Assembly (NCBI RefSeq): GCF_021379005.1
Contig: NZ_CP075171.1
Location: 3,224,001 to 3,288,000 of the forward strand
Direction of reading: 5' to 3'
Source: Leptodesmis sichuanensis A121
Lineage (GTDB): Bacteria > Cyanobacteriota > Cyanobacteriia > Leptolyngbyales > Leptolyngbyaceae
DNA: 64,000 nucleotides
The notes under the pieces: generated by a model
What the model saw: the letters and a program-made list of their open reading frames with translations, nothing else
Database searches by the model: none
Told to the model about the DNA's origin: nothing
Shown: positions 50,266 to 60,116 of the stretch, in pieces
Numbering within the stretch: the stretch's first letter is position 1
How the letters are laid out: each line of letters begins with the position of its first letter
Translations under genes and position numbers: made by a program

Positions 50266-50751
50266 TTAGCTCAAGCCAGAGCTGATGTAGTCGAAGTAAA
50301 CACCCATTTCACGACCAGCGTCAGCACCGACTAGACCAGCGGTCACTTCCTTCATCGCCTGAATTGCTTGCACGGTAGCGCCAATGGGTACACCCAGGGA
50401 GTTGTAGGTTTCCTTCAGGCCGTTCAGGACACGCTCATCCAGAATGGAAGGATCGCCCGCCAGCATGGCATAGGTGGCATAGCGGAGGTAGTAGTCGAGG
50501 TCGCGGATGCAAGCAGCATAGCGACGGGTGGTGTACATATTGCCACCGGGACGGGTGATGTCGGAGTACAGCAGGGACTTAGCCACAGCTTCCTTAACGA
50601 TCGCAGCCGCATTGGCGCTGATAGCGGTAGCGGCACGAACGCGCAGTTCACCCGTGGCAAAGTAGCTCTTCAGCTTTTCCAGAGCAGAACCGTCCAGGTA
50701 CTTCCCTTGAACGTCGGAGGAATTGATGACAGCGGTAATTGCGTCTTGCAT
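50266..50751 (-). CDS. apcB: Allophycocyanin beta subunit
   Basis: The 161-residue phycobiliprotein of the phycobilisome core has the chromophore Cys in [20 protein letters not shown], and starts [20 protein letters not shown]. It forms trimers with ApcA that absorb near 650 nm and transfer energy toward ApcE. It is in the middle of the apcA-apcB-apcC operon, 119 bp after apcA. Confidence 0.98.
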   Translation of the reverse strand: MQDAITAVINSSDVQGKYLDGSALEKLKSYFATGELRVRAATAISANAAAIVKEAVAKSLLYSDITRPGGNMYTTRRYAACIRDLDYYLRYATYAMLAGDPSILDERVLNGLKETYNSLGVPIGATVQAIQAMKEVTAGLVGADAGREMGVYFDYISSGLS

Positions 50752-50870
50752 GATTAGAATTCCTTAAATCACGTAGTCTTACGAAATGCTTGATTGGTTA
50801 TAGAAAGGAATTGGGAATTAGGAATCAGGGATTGGGACAAAGTATCGCCAGTCCTGGATCCGATCCTTTC

Positions 50871-51356
50871 TTATTGCATCGCGCCGATGATGTAGTCGAA
50901 GTAAGCGCCAGCTTCAGCCGCATCTTCACCAGACAGCAGGGAGCTAGCAGCCGCCTTCATGGCACGTACGCCTTCAGCCACAGCGGGGATGGGAGTACCC
51001 AGGGAGTTGTACATTTCGCGCACGCCCACGATACCGATTTCTTCGATGGGAGTTACATCGCCAGAAACCACACCGTAGGTCACAAGACGCAGGTAGTAGT
51101 CGAGGTCACGCAGGCAGGTAGCGGTCATTTCTTCGCCATAAGCGTTGCCACCAGGGGAAACAACGTCAGGGCGCTTTTGGAACAGTTGGTCGCCAGCTTG
51201 CTTCACGATCCGCTCACGGGAATCGCTCAGAGTTTGAGCAATCCGCAGTCTTCTTTCGCCGCTGGTAACGAAGCTCTTGATCCGATCGAGTTCGCCGGGG
51301 CTGAGGTAGCGAGCTTCAGCGTCTGCATTCACGATTGACTTCGTGACAATACTCAT
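50871..51356 (-). CDS. apcA: Allophycocyanin alpha subunit
   Basis: The 161-residue phycobiliprotein starts [20 protein letters not shown]. The bilin-binding Cys lies in [20 protein letters not shown]. It is the first gene of the operon. In many cyanobacteria apcE lies directly upstream; here about 375 bp of non-coding DNA and then yraN precede it. Confidence 0.98.
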   Translation of the reverse strand: MSIVTKSIVNADAEARYLSPGELDRIKSFVTSGERRLRIAQTLSDSRERIVKQAGDQLFQKRPDVVSPGGNAYGEEMTATCLRDLDYYLRLVTYGVVSGDVTPIEEIGIVGVREMYNSLGTPIPAVAEGVRAMKAAASSLLSGEDAAEAGAYFDYIIGAMQ

Positions 51357-51732
51357 TGATGGATTCCTCCAGAAGAATGTAACCGATTATTTAAACGGGG
51401 ATTCCCAGATGGGCTTCTAAGTCTGCCTGCATGACCTACCAACTTGAAGTGTTAAGCAGCGATCGCCGCGTTCAACCCTTCAAGCGGGCATCAGTCCACA
51501 CCAAAAGAAAGCCTGAACCTTTCTGGCGTGGGCCGTACAGGAACTCTAGACTCAGTTACCTTCCGCAATTATTGTGCGGCATTGGGTTCCCCCTCCCGGT
51601 GTGAGTGTAATAGTTTGTAATATTTCCCTCAGATTTTTCATGTTTGTCATGGGAGATGGAGGATTAGGGAGCGGGGAAGAGGAGTTTTAAGTTTTAAGTT
51701 GAACTGAGAACTCAAAACTTAAAACTCAAAAC
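51357..51732 (-). promoter_or_regulatory. apcABC upstream region
   Basis: These 376 bp should contain the apcABC promoter, usually strong in cyanobacteria, and a long leader. I see no confident -35/-10 pair. The distal part (51683-51735) is heptamer repeat DNA (AGTTTTA, ACTCAAA types). No gene is present. Confidence 0.45.
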
Positions 51733-52227
51733 TTACAAAGCTTCCTGAGTGAAGGCGGAGGGGATGTAGTCCAGGAGGGTAAGGCGGTGGCCTGCGGCGA
51801 TCGCGACTGTCTCACCATCCACGCCAGAAACATCGACGGAGCCGGATAAGCGCTCACACTGTACGAGGGCGACATCAAAGCGGCAGGTGGCGGTGACCAG
51901 AGTGGGATGAGCCATTAAAAACAGTTCTGCGGCTTTCCAGAGTTTAGCCTGTTTCTGAGCGGTAATGGCCAGGGAGCCGTCCCCATCCCAGTTGCCTCGA
52001 CTACGGGTTTTTACTTCTACAAAGGCCAGGGTTGTCCACTCTGTTTGATCTTCAGTCTGTAAGCCAGCGATGATGTCCAGTTCTCCCCATCGGCATCGCC
52101 ATCGTTGATGTAAAACCGTCCAGCCATGCTTCGTTAACCAGTGGGCAACCAGGGCTTCTCCTAATTCTCCTGGATCGGCGACTGGGGATTTTTTAGAGGA
52201 GGGGCGCGATCGGGGAGCAGGTGGCAT
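51733..52227 (-). CDS. YraN-family (UPF0102) protein
   Basis: The 164-residue protein has a nuclease-like fold of unknown role. The family core is GELGEALVAHWLTKHGWTVL, WRCRWGELDIIAG and TLAFVEVKTRSRGNWDGDGS, with the conserved Glu-x-Asp and Glu-Val-Lys residues typical of PD-(D/E)XK proteins. The Pro/Ser-rich N-terminus is family-variable. It lies alone on the minus strand before apcA. Confidence 0.88.
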   Translation of the reverse strand: MPPAPRSRPSSKKSPVADPGELGEALVAHWLTKHGWTVLHQRWRCRWGELDIIAGLQTEDQTEWTTLAFVEVKTRSRGNWDGDGSLAITAQKQAKLWKAAELFLMAHPTLVTATCRFDVALVQCERLSGSVDVSGVDGETVAIAAGHRLTLLDYIPSAFTQEAL

Positions 52228-52387
52228 AAATCGTATCAGACTGTTGCAGATTGAATCGGTTGGATGAGATAGCTGACGGATTCCGTTAGGATCAGGAATA
52301 TATCAATTTCGTTCAGGGATTCAGTTTAGGAGGCGGTGGTTCCCTCATCTTGAATGTTCCCCTGATTGAATAAAATTAGGCATCGTG

Positions 52388-52957
52388 ATGGGTAGCAAAC
52401 AGTTGATTGATTTAAAGAAATCTGCTCTCAGGCAGGAGCTAGTCAATTTCCAACAATGCTGGCATCGGCGGCTTCTGGCTTGTCTGTTTAGTATTCTCTG
52501 GTTCGGGATGTTCTGCATCCTGTCCTGGAATGCCGGAACCCAATCTGTTCTGGCGGAAGACTATAACAAGGAGTTTTTGATTGGTGCGGATTTCTCCGGA
52601 CGGGTGTTGACCGACTCCAGTTTTACGAAAGCCAATTTACGGGAAAGCAACTTCAGTGGCGCAGATTTACGGGGGGTCAGCTTTTTTGGAGCCAACCTGG
52701 AGGGAGCCAATCTGGAGGGAGCCAATCTCAGCAATGCCACGCTGGACACTGCCCGACTAACCCATGCCAATTTGAACAATGCGATTCTGGAAGGGGCGTT
52801 TGCCTTTAATGCCAAGTTTGATGGAGCAACGATCGAGGGGGCTGACTTTACCGATGTGGAAGTGCGCCAGGATGCCCAGTTGCTGCTCTGTAAGTCTGCG
52901 TCAGGTACCAATCCGGTAACAGGTCGGAAAACCCGCGATACGTTGAATTGCCGTTAA
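52388..52957 (+). CDS. Pentapeptide-repeat protein, exported
   Basis: The protein has 189 residues from ATG 52388 (a GTG at 52385 is possible). A basic N-terminus is followed by a hydrophobic segment ([20 protein letters not shown]), likely a signal or anchor. The mature part is a right-handed beta-helix of A(D/N)LXX repeats: [40 protein letters not shown] and on. A lumenal or periplasmic location is likely. The tail has two Cys residues ([14 protein letters not shown]), possibly a disulfide. No function is known. Confidence 0.8.
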   Translation: MGSKQLIDLKKSALRQELVNFQQCWHRRLLACLFSILWFGMFCILSWNAGTQSVLAEDYNKEFLIGADFSGRVLTDSSFTKANLRESNFSGADLRGVSFFGANLEGANLEGANLSNATLDTARLTHANLNNAILEGAFAFNAKFDGATIEGADFTDVEVRQDAQLLLCKSASGTNPVTGRKTRDTLNCR

Positions 52958-52970
52958 ACCAAAACGGCTC

Positions 52971-54962
52971 CTAATCTCGAAGATCTCCCACCCAGGGGGC
53001 TTGTACCAGATCCACAAAGGTTACCTGGCGTTCGCGATCGAGCTCTGCAATCCGGCGTTTTTCGGCATAAATTTTTTGCTGATAGTAATCCAGTTCCTGA
53101 GCAGTGCTGGCATCGGTCTGTTCCCACAACTGCTCAAAATGACGGCAACGCTTCTCGCACATAATCCGTTCCATCGCAGCGGTGGCAGCCCGGATCGTCA
53201 GAGGTGCCCGCAGAATATCCCGCTTCGCTTTTTCATCCAGTTGAAACAGGGGGTAAAGGCGTGCCATCTCACCGGGATAGTCGGTGCAGCGATCCTGTAG
53301 CAGAGCAATCAGGTCGGGGGGATTTTGGATTTTGGATTTTGGATTTTGGATTGTATCTTCTAAATTGCTGCCCGCTTCTTCTCCCTCTCTCCCTCTCTCC
53401 CCCTCTCCTTCTCCTTCCAACTCCGCAATCTGTCGCCACAGGAAACGGTGATGAGCGAGGCTGAATTCCAGATCCCGTTCTTCCATCGCGATGATAATGG
53501 CCGATCGCTGATCGGGAGCGTGCAGGTAGAGGCGCAGCAGTTGGGCTTCCGATTCTTCCAGCAGGTTACGATCGCTGCGGGTTTGCCATTTGTGCGAGCG
53601 TCCGTGCCAGCGTTCTCCCCGTACCTGGAGGCGCAGGTCTTCTTCCAGGCGCAGCATTAGGCGGGAGTCACCATCGCTTAACCGCTCCGCGCAGTGATGA
53701 ATATAGTGAGTTCGTAAGGGGGCATTGGGCAAACTACCGAGCAGTTTCACGATCGCCTGCACCGCCTCCTGAAACTGATCCGCCTGTTTCAGATCTTTGT
53801 CCGCGATCGCCTGCTCAATCTGCCAATCCAGCCACAGGGGAGCCTGATCCAGCAGTTTCTGATACTGGTCAGCGGTATGGTGTTGCAAAAACTCATCCGG
53901 GTCTTTGCCATCGGGAATATTCAGGACGCGCAATTGAATGTCGCCCCGGTAGGCAAGGGTTTCTACTTCCCCAACAGCTCGTTCTGCCGCTTGAGTTCCA
54001 GCCCGATCGGCATCAAAATTCAGCACAATCCGGCGGGATTCGGTATAGCGCAGCAATTGCTTCACCTGAGCCGAACTGAGAGCGGTGCCCATCGAAGCGA
54101 CAGCATTGGTAATCCCGGCATGATGCAACGCAATCACGTCAAAATAGCCCTCTACCACGATCGCCTGATCCTGTTTGGCGATCGTGGCCCGTGCCTTATC
54201 CAACCCAAACAGCAATTTGCCCTTATCAAATAATTCCGTCTCCGGAGAATTGAGGTACTTGGGCTGTTCATCCGTCAGCGTGCGGCCTCCAAACCCCACC
54301 ACTCGTCCCTGCAAGTCATGGATGGGAATCATCAGGCGATCGCGGAAGCGATCGTAATAGCCCTCTCCCGTTTTCCGGGGCACCAACAATCCCGCCTGTT
54401 CCACTAACTCCGTTGGATAATGCTTTTGTTCCACGAGATAGCCATACAGCGTCTCCCAACCCCCCGGTGCATACCCCAACTGAAACTGCTGGATTGTGTC
54501 CTTACTCAGTCGGCGTTTCGTTTGCAGATACTCCAGCGCGACCTTCCCCTGAGGTTGCTGCAGCGCATGTTCATAAAACCGGGCTGTCAGCGCCAGAATT
54601 TCATACAGTTGCTCCCGTAAGGACACCTGCCGCTGAAATTCCTGCCGTTCCTCTGGCTTCAGCGTCTGCACAGGCACCTGATAACGGCGAGCCAGATCCA
54701 GCATTACCTCACTAAAGGGGCGCTTACCCAATTCCATCAGAAATTTAATTGCGTTACCGCCCGCCCCACAGCTAAAGCAGTAATAAAATTGCTTACTCGG
54801 ACTCACCGTAAAGCTGGGTGATTTGTCGTCATGAAACGGACACAGCCCGACAAAATCCTTTCCCTGCTTGCGTAACACCACATACTCGGAGACAACATCG
54901 ACAATATCAAGGCGTTGCTTGATTTGCTCGATCGTGTCCGGGTGCAAACGGGGAATGTCCAT
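52971..54962 (-). CDS. dnaG: DNA primase
   Basis: The 663-residue primase synthesises RNA primers at the replication fork. A zinc-binding domain with C41, H44, C62 and C65 (LCPFHDD...YYCFSCGAGG) opens the protein, followed by the RNA polymerase core with the Toprim motifs VVEGYFDVIALHHAG and RRIVLNFDADRAGTQAAERA. The C-terminal helicase-binding domain is split by a low-complexity linker (about residues 516-547) with EGEGEGERGREGEE and IQNPKSKIQNPP, encoded by tandem repeats. Confidence 0.95.
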   Translation of the reverse strand: MDIPRLHPDTIEQIKQRLDIVDVVSEYVVLRKQGKDFVGLCPFHDDKSPSFTVSPSKQFYYCFSCGAGGNAIKFLMELGKRPFSEVMLDLARRYQVPVQTLKPEERQEFQRQVSLREQLYEILALTARFYEHALQQPQGKVALEYLQTKRRLSKDTIQQFQLGYAPGGWETLYGYLVEQKHYPTELVEQAGLLVPRKTGEGYYDRFRDRLMIPIHDLQGRVVGFGGRTLTDEQPKYLNSPETELFDKGKLLFGLDKARATIAKQDQAIVVEGYFDVIALHHAGITNAVASMGTALSSAQVKQLLRYTESRRIVLNFDADRAGTQAAERAVGEVETLAYRGDIQLRVLNIPDGKDPDEFLQHHTADQYQKLLDQAPLWLDWQIEQAIADKDLKQADQFQEAVQAIVKLLGSLPNAPLRTHYIHHCAERLSDGDSRLMLRLEEDLRLQVRGERWHGRSHKWQTRSDRNLLEESEAQLLRLYLHAPDQRSAIIIAMEERDLEFSLAHHRFLWRQIAELEGEGEGERGREGEEAGSNLEDTIQNPKSKIQNPPDLIALLQDRCTDYPGEMARLYPLFQLDEKAKRDILRAPLTIRAATAAMERIMCEKRCRHFEQLWEQTDASTAQELDYYQQKIYAEKRRIAELDRERQVTFVDLVQAPWVGDLRD
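53320..53415. repeat. Tandem repeats inside dnaG
   Basis: GGATTTT heptamers (53322-53352) followed by CCCTCTCT units (53384-53412) lie inside the primase gene and keep its frame. The same heptamer encodes part of the linker in the ABC ATPase at 18876-21008. Confidence 0.85.
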
Positions 54963-55274
54963 AAGGAATTAAGAATAATGACCAATGACGATGGACAAAT
55001 GACTATATCCAGGATTTGAATCCTGATCTTAGCGAACGGATTCCCACCTGGCCGACCCAGTTCTAAAGATTTTCCTAATTTCCACCCGCCCTTCTACTCT
55101 TTCCCCCGTCTTCCTCGCTCCCCATCTCCCATCACTCTTAACTCTCAACTCTTAACTTTTAACTCTTCCCCACCCCTGGTCCCCAATCCCCAATCCCCAA
55201 CTTTTTTCACCGATTCCCCGTTCTTGGGTTACAACAGGCTCTAGGATTGGCCTGTTTCAGGGAGGGGGCCTGGT
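54963..55274. other. Intergenic repeats before the peptidoglycan hydrolase
   Basis: This stretch contains a short palindrome (CAGGATTTGAATCCTG, 55011-55026) and heptamer tracts (ACTCTTA/ACTTTTA and CCCCAAT types, 55130-55200). No gene is seen. Confidence 0.5.
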
Positions 55275-56705
55275 GTGGCAATGGGACGGATTTTTATTTC
55301 AGTGAGCCATTTGGAGGAGAGGTGCCTGTGGGATGTGGCCACGATCGCCACAGCCACCAGTACGGAAGCATTTGATGATCACCAGGAACGGCTCCGGATC
55401 CGCGATCGCGTGATGGCGGAGTTGGGATCGCGGGGATTTGCAGTCCTTTTAGTGCCGGGTGATCTGCCCCCCGCTCAGGCGATCGAGTGGATTAATTGGC
55501 GGTGTCGGCCAGGAGACATTGCGCTGGATATACAAGCAGATGCACAGGTGCAAACTTCCCGGCAAGGCAATCTAGTCTATTACATTGCCAGGAATCGGGA
55601 ACGGAAGCAGCAGGCCGAGTTGCTGTTACTGGCGCTGACTCGCCGGGTGCCCCAATTACCCATTCGGGGCGCGATCGCGGATACCTTTTCCAGTCTGGGT
55701 GCTGTCAGTTTTTGTCGTCAGGTGGTTGTCCCTTCCCTCTGCTTGCAGCTTGGATTTGTCCATGCTTCTCATGAGCCGTCGCTTATGCAATTACGGGGAC
55801 AGGAGATCGCGTTGGGCATTGCCGATGGTCTGGCCGCCTGGTATCGCCTAGTGGCTGGCCCGCAATCGGAACCGCGATCGCCCTTTCAGCAAGGAGAGTC
55901 AAAGGCCCAGTCTCCGACCAGTCCTGGAAACCGTTTAGAACAAGACCGGTGTTCTCCGATTCAGATTAATTTGAATGGCCGTCTTTATAGTGAGCAGGGT
56001 CTGGTGATGCATGGCAATCCTTATATTCCAGTGGATCTGGTGGATCGGTTGGGAGTGGAATGGAGTCAGCCTTTCAGTACCCGCCGGATCGCCTATGGCA
56101 ACGTAGTTTATATGAAAGCCATTGAGCTACGAGAAGCGAATCTGGCCGTGTCCTGGGAACCAGCCGCACAAACCATTACAATTCAAACGCTGCTGCCGAT
56201 CGCCAAACAATCCCACGCGATCGCGGGTCAGGGAGAAACGACCGAAGTGCAGATGCTGATGTTTTTAAAGATGCATCATCAAACTGGACTGGCACAGTTT
56301 CCCGACATTGCCAGACTGTACCGGGATGAAGCAACCCATGAAGGCATTAACCACGATCTGGCTTTTGCCCAAATGTGTGTAGAAACGGATTTTCTGCACT
56401 TTGGGAGTGGATTGCAGCCAGAGCAGAACAATTTTGGCGGTCTGGGAACTCCCGGAGGACGGGGAGCAAGCGCCACCTTTCCCAGTGTACGACTGGGAGT
56501 ACGGGCACACATTCAGCATCTGAAAGCTTATGCCAACCGGGAACCCTTGCGGGAAGAAGTGATCGATCCCCGGTTTCATGAAATCACCCGTGGCATTGCG
56601 CCGCTGGTAGAAGGCTTAACAGGCCGCTGGTCTGCCGATCGCTTTTATACAATCCGTCTACTGGCCGTCCTGCGGCAGTTATATGAAACGGCTGGATGGC
56701 TATAA
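55275..56705 (+). CDS. Peptidoglycan hydrolase: amidase-like domain plus glucosaminidase domain
   Basis: The 476-residue protein starts at GTG 55275, with GGAGG placed 6-10 bp upstream (ATG 55281 is the alternative). Residues 1-190 follow the Amidase_3 fold of cyanobacterial cell-wall amidases: H12 and E31 are kept, but the second zinc His is Gln (Q87 in LDIQADA) and the catalytic Glu is Gln (Q158 in LCLQLGF). A copper-amine-oxidase-like linker domain follows (about 230-310). The C-terminal domain (about 330-470) is a glucosaminidase with E370 in CVETDFLHFG. The amidase part may be inactive. No signal peptide is seen. Confidence 0.78.
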   Translation: MAMGRIFISVSHLEERCLWDVATIATATSTEAFDDHQERLRIRDRVMAELGSRGFAVLLVPGDLPPAQAIEWINWRCRPGDIALDIQADAQVQTSRQGNLVYYIARNRERKQQAELLLLALTRRVPQLPIRGAIADTFSSLGAVSFCRQVVVPSLCLQLGFVHASHEPSLMQLRGQEIALGIADGLAAWYRLVAGPQSEPRSPFQQGESKAQSPTSPGNRLEQDRCSPIQINLNGRLYSEQGLVMHGNPYIPVDLVDRLGVEWSQPFSTRRIAYGNVVYMKAIELREANLAVSWEPAAQTITIQTLLPIAKQSHAIAGQGETTEVQMLMFLKMHHQTGLAQFPDIARLYRDEATHEGINHDLAFAQMCVETDFLHFGSGLQPEQNNFGGLGTPGGRGASATFPSVRLGVRAHIQHLKAYANREPLREEVIDPRFHEITRGIAPLVEGLTGRWSADRFYTIRLLAVLRQLYETAGWL

Positions 56706-56711
56706 GCCACT

Positions 56712-57524
56712 TCAAATGAATACTCGGTGTTGCAACGATGGCATCTGGCGACGCACCTGCTCCAGGCGAGAGGGTTCAATGGGCGCGATCGCTACACCTG
56801 GTTGATCTCCAGCATCGGCCAGCACCATTCCCCAGGGGTCAATGATCAGGGCGTGACCGTGACTCTGACGGGTGGCATAATGTCGTCCAGTTTGAGCAGG
56901 AGCAATCACATAGCAGGTATTTTCGATCGCACGGGCCTGCAACAACACCTGCCAGTGGTCTTTGCCGGTATACGCAGTAAAGGCGGCTGGAATAAACAAC
57001 ACTTCTGCACCCATTTGAGATAGATGGCGATACAGTTCTGGAAACCGCACATCGTAGCAAACGGATAGCCCTAAATTGCCCAGATCCTTGGAAGGGTAAA
57101 TGGGCGGCATCCGCATCCCCGCCAGCACCGTTTCCGATTCGCGATAGGTATTGCCATCAGGCACATTGACATCAAAGAGATGCACCTTTTCGTAACGGGC
57201 CAGTTCATCTCCGTTAGCACCAACGAGTAACGCTGTATTGTAGACTTTGCCGTTGCCTACAGGAACCGGAAAGCCACCCCCCAGCAGCGTGATTTGAAAG
57301 CGTTGAGCCATTGTTTTGAGGAATTTCTCACTTTCTGCTGCGATCGTTTCGGCCTGAGCCAGTTTTTCCGTTTCTTCTCCCAAAAATGGAAAGTTTTCGG
57401 GCAACCCCACTAATTCGGCCCCCTGGCGAACGGCCAGATCAATTAATTCCTCCGCCTGACTTAAATTCTGTTGCAGATTTGGCCCACTGGTCATTTGAAC
57501 GGCGGCTGCCAGATAAGACTTCAT
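56712..57524 (-). CDS. Carbon-nitrogen hydrolase (nitrilase superfamily)
   Basis: The 270-residue protein starts at 57524 (MKSYLAAAVQMTSGPNLQQN). The catalytic triad is E43 (VGLPENFPFLG), K113 (YEKVHLFDV) and C156 (LGLSVCYDVRFPELYR). This matches the Nit1/Nit2-like branch that hydrolyses small amides such as deaminated glutathione or omega-amidase substrates. The actual substrate is not evident. It is convergent with the peptidoglycan hydrolase, 6 bp apart. Confidence 0.9.
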   Translation of the reverse strand: MKSYLAAAVQMTSGPNLQQNLSQAEELIDLAVRQGAELVGLPENFPFLGEETEKLAQAETIAAESEKFLKTMAQRFQITLLGGGFPVPVGNGKVYNTALLVGANGDELARYEKVHLFDVNVPDGNTYRESETVLAGMRMPPIYPSKDLGNLGLSVCYDVRFPELYRHLSQMGAEVLFIPAAFTAYTGKDHWQVLLQARAIENTCYVIAPAQTGRHYATRQSHGHALIIDPWGMVLADAGDQPGVAIAPIEPSRLEQVRRQMPSLQHRVFI

Positions 57525-57698
57525 ACACTTAAACCTTAGTTTCGATAGCAGCAAAAGCTGGATAGCAAGCAATAGCAGTGGCAGGAAGAGTACGCCACCG
57601 TTGCTGACCTATGACCCAGCCCGTCGGCAGTCCTCACACCTGACGCTGGGAAGCGTCCAGCCTGACATCTACTTCGTCAGATTAACAGGAAAAGTTCC

Positions 57699-57986
57699 TT
57701 ACCGATCCGATGCACCCTGCCAATCTGGGCAGTCTTGTCCTCCCTGCCAGCCGTAGGGATGGAAACCACAAATCAGGGTTGTGCGAGCTTCTTGAGTATA
57801 GCCGTAGGCCACCCCATGATAGTGAATACAACCCTGGCAGGCTTGGGGACGGGAGGAGGTATGATCCGTAAAACCAAGTTGCGATCGCAGGATGTGGCGC
57901 TTACTCTGCATCCGTTGCCAGCGCGCGTGATCAGCCTTACGGAAAAAGTAATGAATTTTTCCAAGAGGATATTGGGCGGCGTTCAT
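57699..57986 (-). CDS. Conserved small Cys/His protein of unknown function
   Basis: The 95-residue protein has a basic helical N-terminus (FRKADHARWQRMQSKRHILR). The C-terminal half has CQGCIHYHGVAYGYTQEART, then LICGFHPYGWQGGQDCPDWQ. The arrangement C-x2-C-x-H-x-H with two further Cys and another His looks like a zinc or Fe-S site. I recall similar sequences in other cyanobacteria, without known function. It lies alone upstream of the kinase gene's end. Confidence 0.7.
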   Translation of the reverse strand: MNAAQYPLGKIHYFFRKADHARWQRMQSKRHILRSQLGFTDHTSSRPQACQGCIHYHGVAYGYTQEARTTLICGFHPYGWQGGQDCPDWQGASDR

Positions 57987-58097
57987 GGGGGTGTGTTAGT
58001 GAGGGGCGTATCTCTTAAGCGTACCCAGATTTGCTCCCCAAAGACCCTATCTCAAGAGTAGAAATATACAAAAGTCCAAGTAGGCGAGTAGCAGCAA

Positions 58098-60116
58098 CTA
58101 AAGAACCTGCCACACTTTGATTGTGGAATCTGAACTCCCACTGGCAATCCAGTGCCCACCGGAACTGATACTGACAGCGTTTACAGCATTCATGTGGTCT
58201 GAGAGAGTACTTTTAAGTTCACCCGTCTCCACATTCCAGAGGCGAACGCTAGTATCGCTGCTGCCACTCACCAGTAATTTGCCATCCCCACTGAGAGCCA
58301 GGGCGTTCACAGCATCGGTGTGCCCAGTCAGCGTGCGAACTAGCTCTCCTGTCGTCAAATTCCAAACTTTGATGGTTTTATCTTTGCTGCCGCTGATCAA
58401 GGTTTTGCCATTGGGATGGATGACGATCGCATTCACCGCACTGAAATGGCTTTTAATCAGCGTCCGCATCAATGCTCCAGTCTTTAAGTTCCAGAGTTTG
58501 ATCTGGCTATCGGAACCCGCACTGGCGATAGTCTGACCATCAGGAGTGATAGCTACCGTGCGAATCATCCCTGCCAGATTGGCAAAAATCCGTAAGCACT
58601 CCTCCGTACCAACCTTCCAGAGACGCACAGTTCGATCCTCTCCCCCGCTGACCAACATCTGTCCACCACCGTGAAACATCACGGCTTTTACATCCCGCGT
58701 ATGACCCACCAGCGTTTGCACTAAGGCACCAGACTCTACATTCCAGATTTTCAGCGTATAGTCATCACTACCACTGGCCAGCAACTGGCTATCGGGACTG
58801 CCGGCTAAGCAATTCACAGGTTTGCTATGGCCTACCAGGGTATGCAGTAATTCTCCTGTTTCCAGGTTCCAGAGCTTAATGGTGTTATCCAGCCCACCGC
58901 TGGCTAACCATCGGCCATCTCGACTCATGGCGATCGCCGTCACCCAGGGATTGTGCGCCGTTAAGGTATATCGACAGCGACGACCATGAGAACCAGAAAT
59001 GGGTGGCCCGGATGGCGGATGGGATAACCGAGGGCCGGACACTCCAGGGCGATGAGCAGGAGTTGCAGTCCCCTGTGCTCGCCCTTGGGAACCGCCAGCA
59101 GCAACGGGCGGCGAACTGGGGGAAGTGCCACCGAGAGGACGAGAACTCTGAGGTTGCACCGTTCCGGGCCTAACACCCGGAGCAGCCATACTGGAGCCAG
59201 GTTGAGCACTCATGGGGCGGGATAGGGCCAGTCTTAAGTCCCGCATGACAGCATCAGCAGAAGGATATCGCTCGCTCACCAAGTCTTTCAGCATTCTGTC
59301 CAGAATGCGGGCGATCGGTTCGCTGATTGTCCCGCCCTTTTGCGCCAGGCGTTCTTGCCAGAGCCAGCGCCCCTCCAGGGGATCATACAGTTCATCCGGT
59401 TTGGTTTGAGTCATCAAATAAACACAGGTCACCGCGAGGCTGTAGAGGTCACTGGCTGGGTAGGCTTTCCCTCCACGTAGCTGTTCGATCGGTGCATATC
59501 CTTCTGTCCCAATCTTGGTTCCAGGCTGAGCCGAGGTTTCAGCCGACAGGAGCTTAGCCACCCCAAAATCAATTAAGACCAGTTTGTGGTCAGAAGCCCG
59601 ACGAATGATGTTGGTGGGGGTAATGTCCCGGTGAATCACCTGATGGTCGTGGACAAACTTCAAGACAGGCAAAACCCCAGCTAACACCTCACGAATTTTC
59701 CGCTCACCAAATAATCCCTGCTGGATTAGCTCCTGGAGCAAGGTTTGCCCTTCAATAAACTGCTGCACCAGATACAGCCGCTGCTCATACTCAAAGTAGG
59801 CCAGAAGAGTGGGAATTTGGGGATGTTCTCCCAGATCATTCAGCCGTTCTGCTTCTTGCTGGAACAGCTTGACTGCTTTTTCCAGAGATTTGGTGCCTTT
59901 CACCTGGGGTGAAAATTGCTTGATGACGCACCGCGTTCCCAGGCGGTCAGCATCTGTAGCCAGATAAGTTCTGCCAAAGCCACCCTGCCCGATCGGACGG
60001 ACAACCCGATATCTCCCTCGCAATAGCGATACCAATTGACTACCACAGGCGAGACAAAATTCGGCGTTATCAGGATTTTGAGGATGCTGGCATTCAGGAT
60101 TAAGACAAAGGGTCAT
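58098..60116 (-). CDS. Serine/threonine protein kinase with WD40 repeats
   Basis: The 672-residue protein starts at 60116. Residues 4-24 form a zinc-ribbon-like CLNPEC...FCLACG. The kinase domain (about 35-290) has the glycine loop GQGGFG (43-48), K66, catalytic HRD at 162-164 in HRDITPTNII and DFG at 183-185. A Pro/Ser/Gly-rich linker (about 300-375) leads to seven WD40 repeats (for example SPDSQLLASGSDDYTLKIWN). This is a typical cyanobacterial Hanks-type kinase with a protein-binding propeller. Targets are unknown. Confidence 0.92.
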   Translation of the reverse strand: MTLCLNPECQHPQNPDNAEFCLACGSQLVSLLRGRYRVVRPIGQGGFGRTYLATDADRLGTRCVIKQFSPQVKGTKSLEKAVKLFQQEAERLNDLGEHPQIPTLLAYFEYEQRLYLVQQFIEGQTLLQELIQQGLFGERKIREVLAGVLPVLKFVHDHQVIHRDITPTNIIRRASDHKLVLIDFGVAKLLSAETSAQPGTKIGTEGYAPIEQLRGGKAYPASDLYSLAVTCVYLMTQTKPDELYDPLEGRWLWQERLAQKGGTISEPIARILDRMLKDLVSERYPSADAVMRDLRLALSRPMSAQPGSSMAAPGVRPGTVQPQSSRPLGGTSPSSPPVAAGGSQGRAQGTATPAHRPGVSGPRLSHPPSGPPISGSHGRRCRYTLTAHNPWVTAIAMSRDGRWLASGGLDNTIKLWNLETGELLHTLVGHSKPVNCLAGSPDSQLLASGSDDYTLKIWNVESGALVQTLVGHTRDVKAVMFHGGGQMLVSGGEDRTVRLWKVGTEECLRIFANLAGMIRTVAITPDGQTIASAGSDSQIKLWNLKTGALMRTLIKSHFSAVNAIVIHPNGKTLISGSKDKTIKVWNLTTGELVRTLTGHTDAVNALALSGDGKLLVSGSSDTSVRLWNVETGELKSTLSDHMNAVNAVSISSGGHWIASGSSDSTIKVWQVL

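Noticed and set aside
55005-55030. CAGGATTTGAATCCTG resembling a tRNA T-arm
   Set aside because: It is only a short palindrome; no anticodon arm, D arm or acceptor stem is found around it on either strand.
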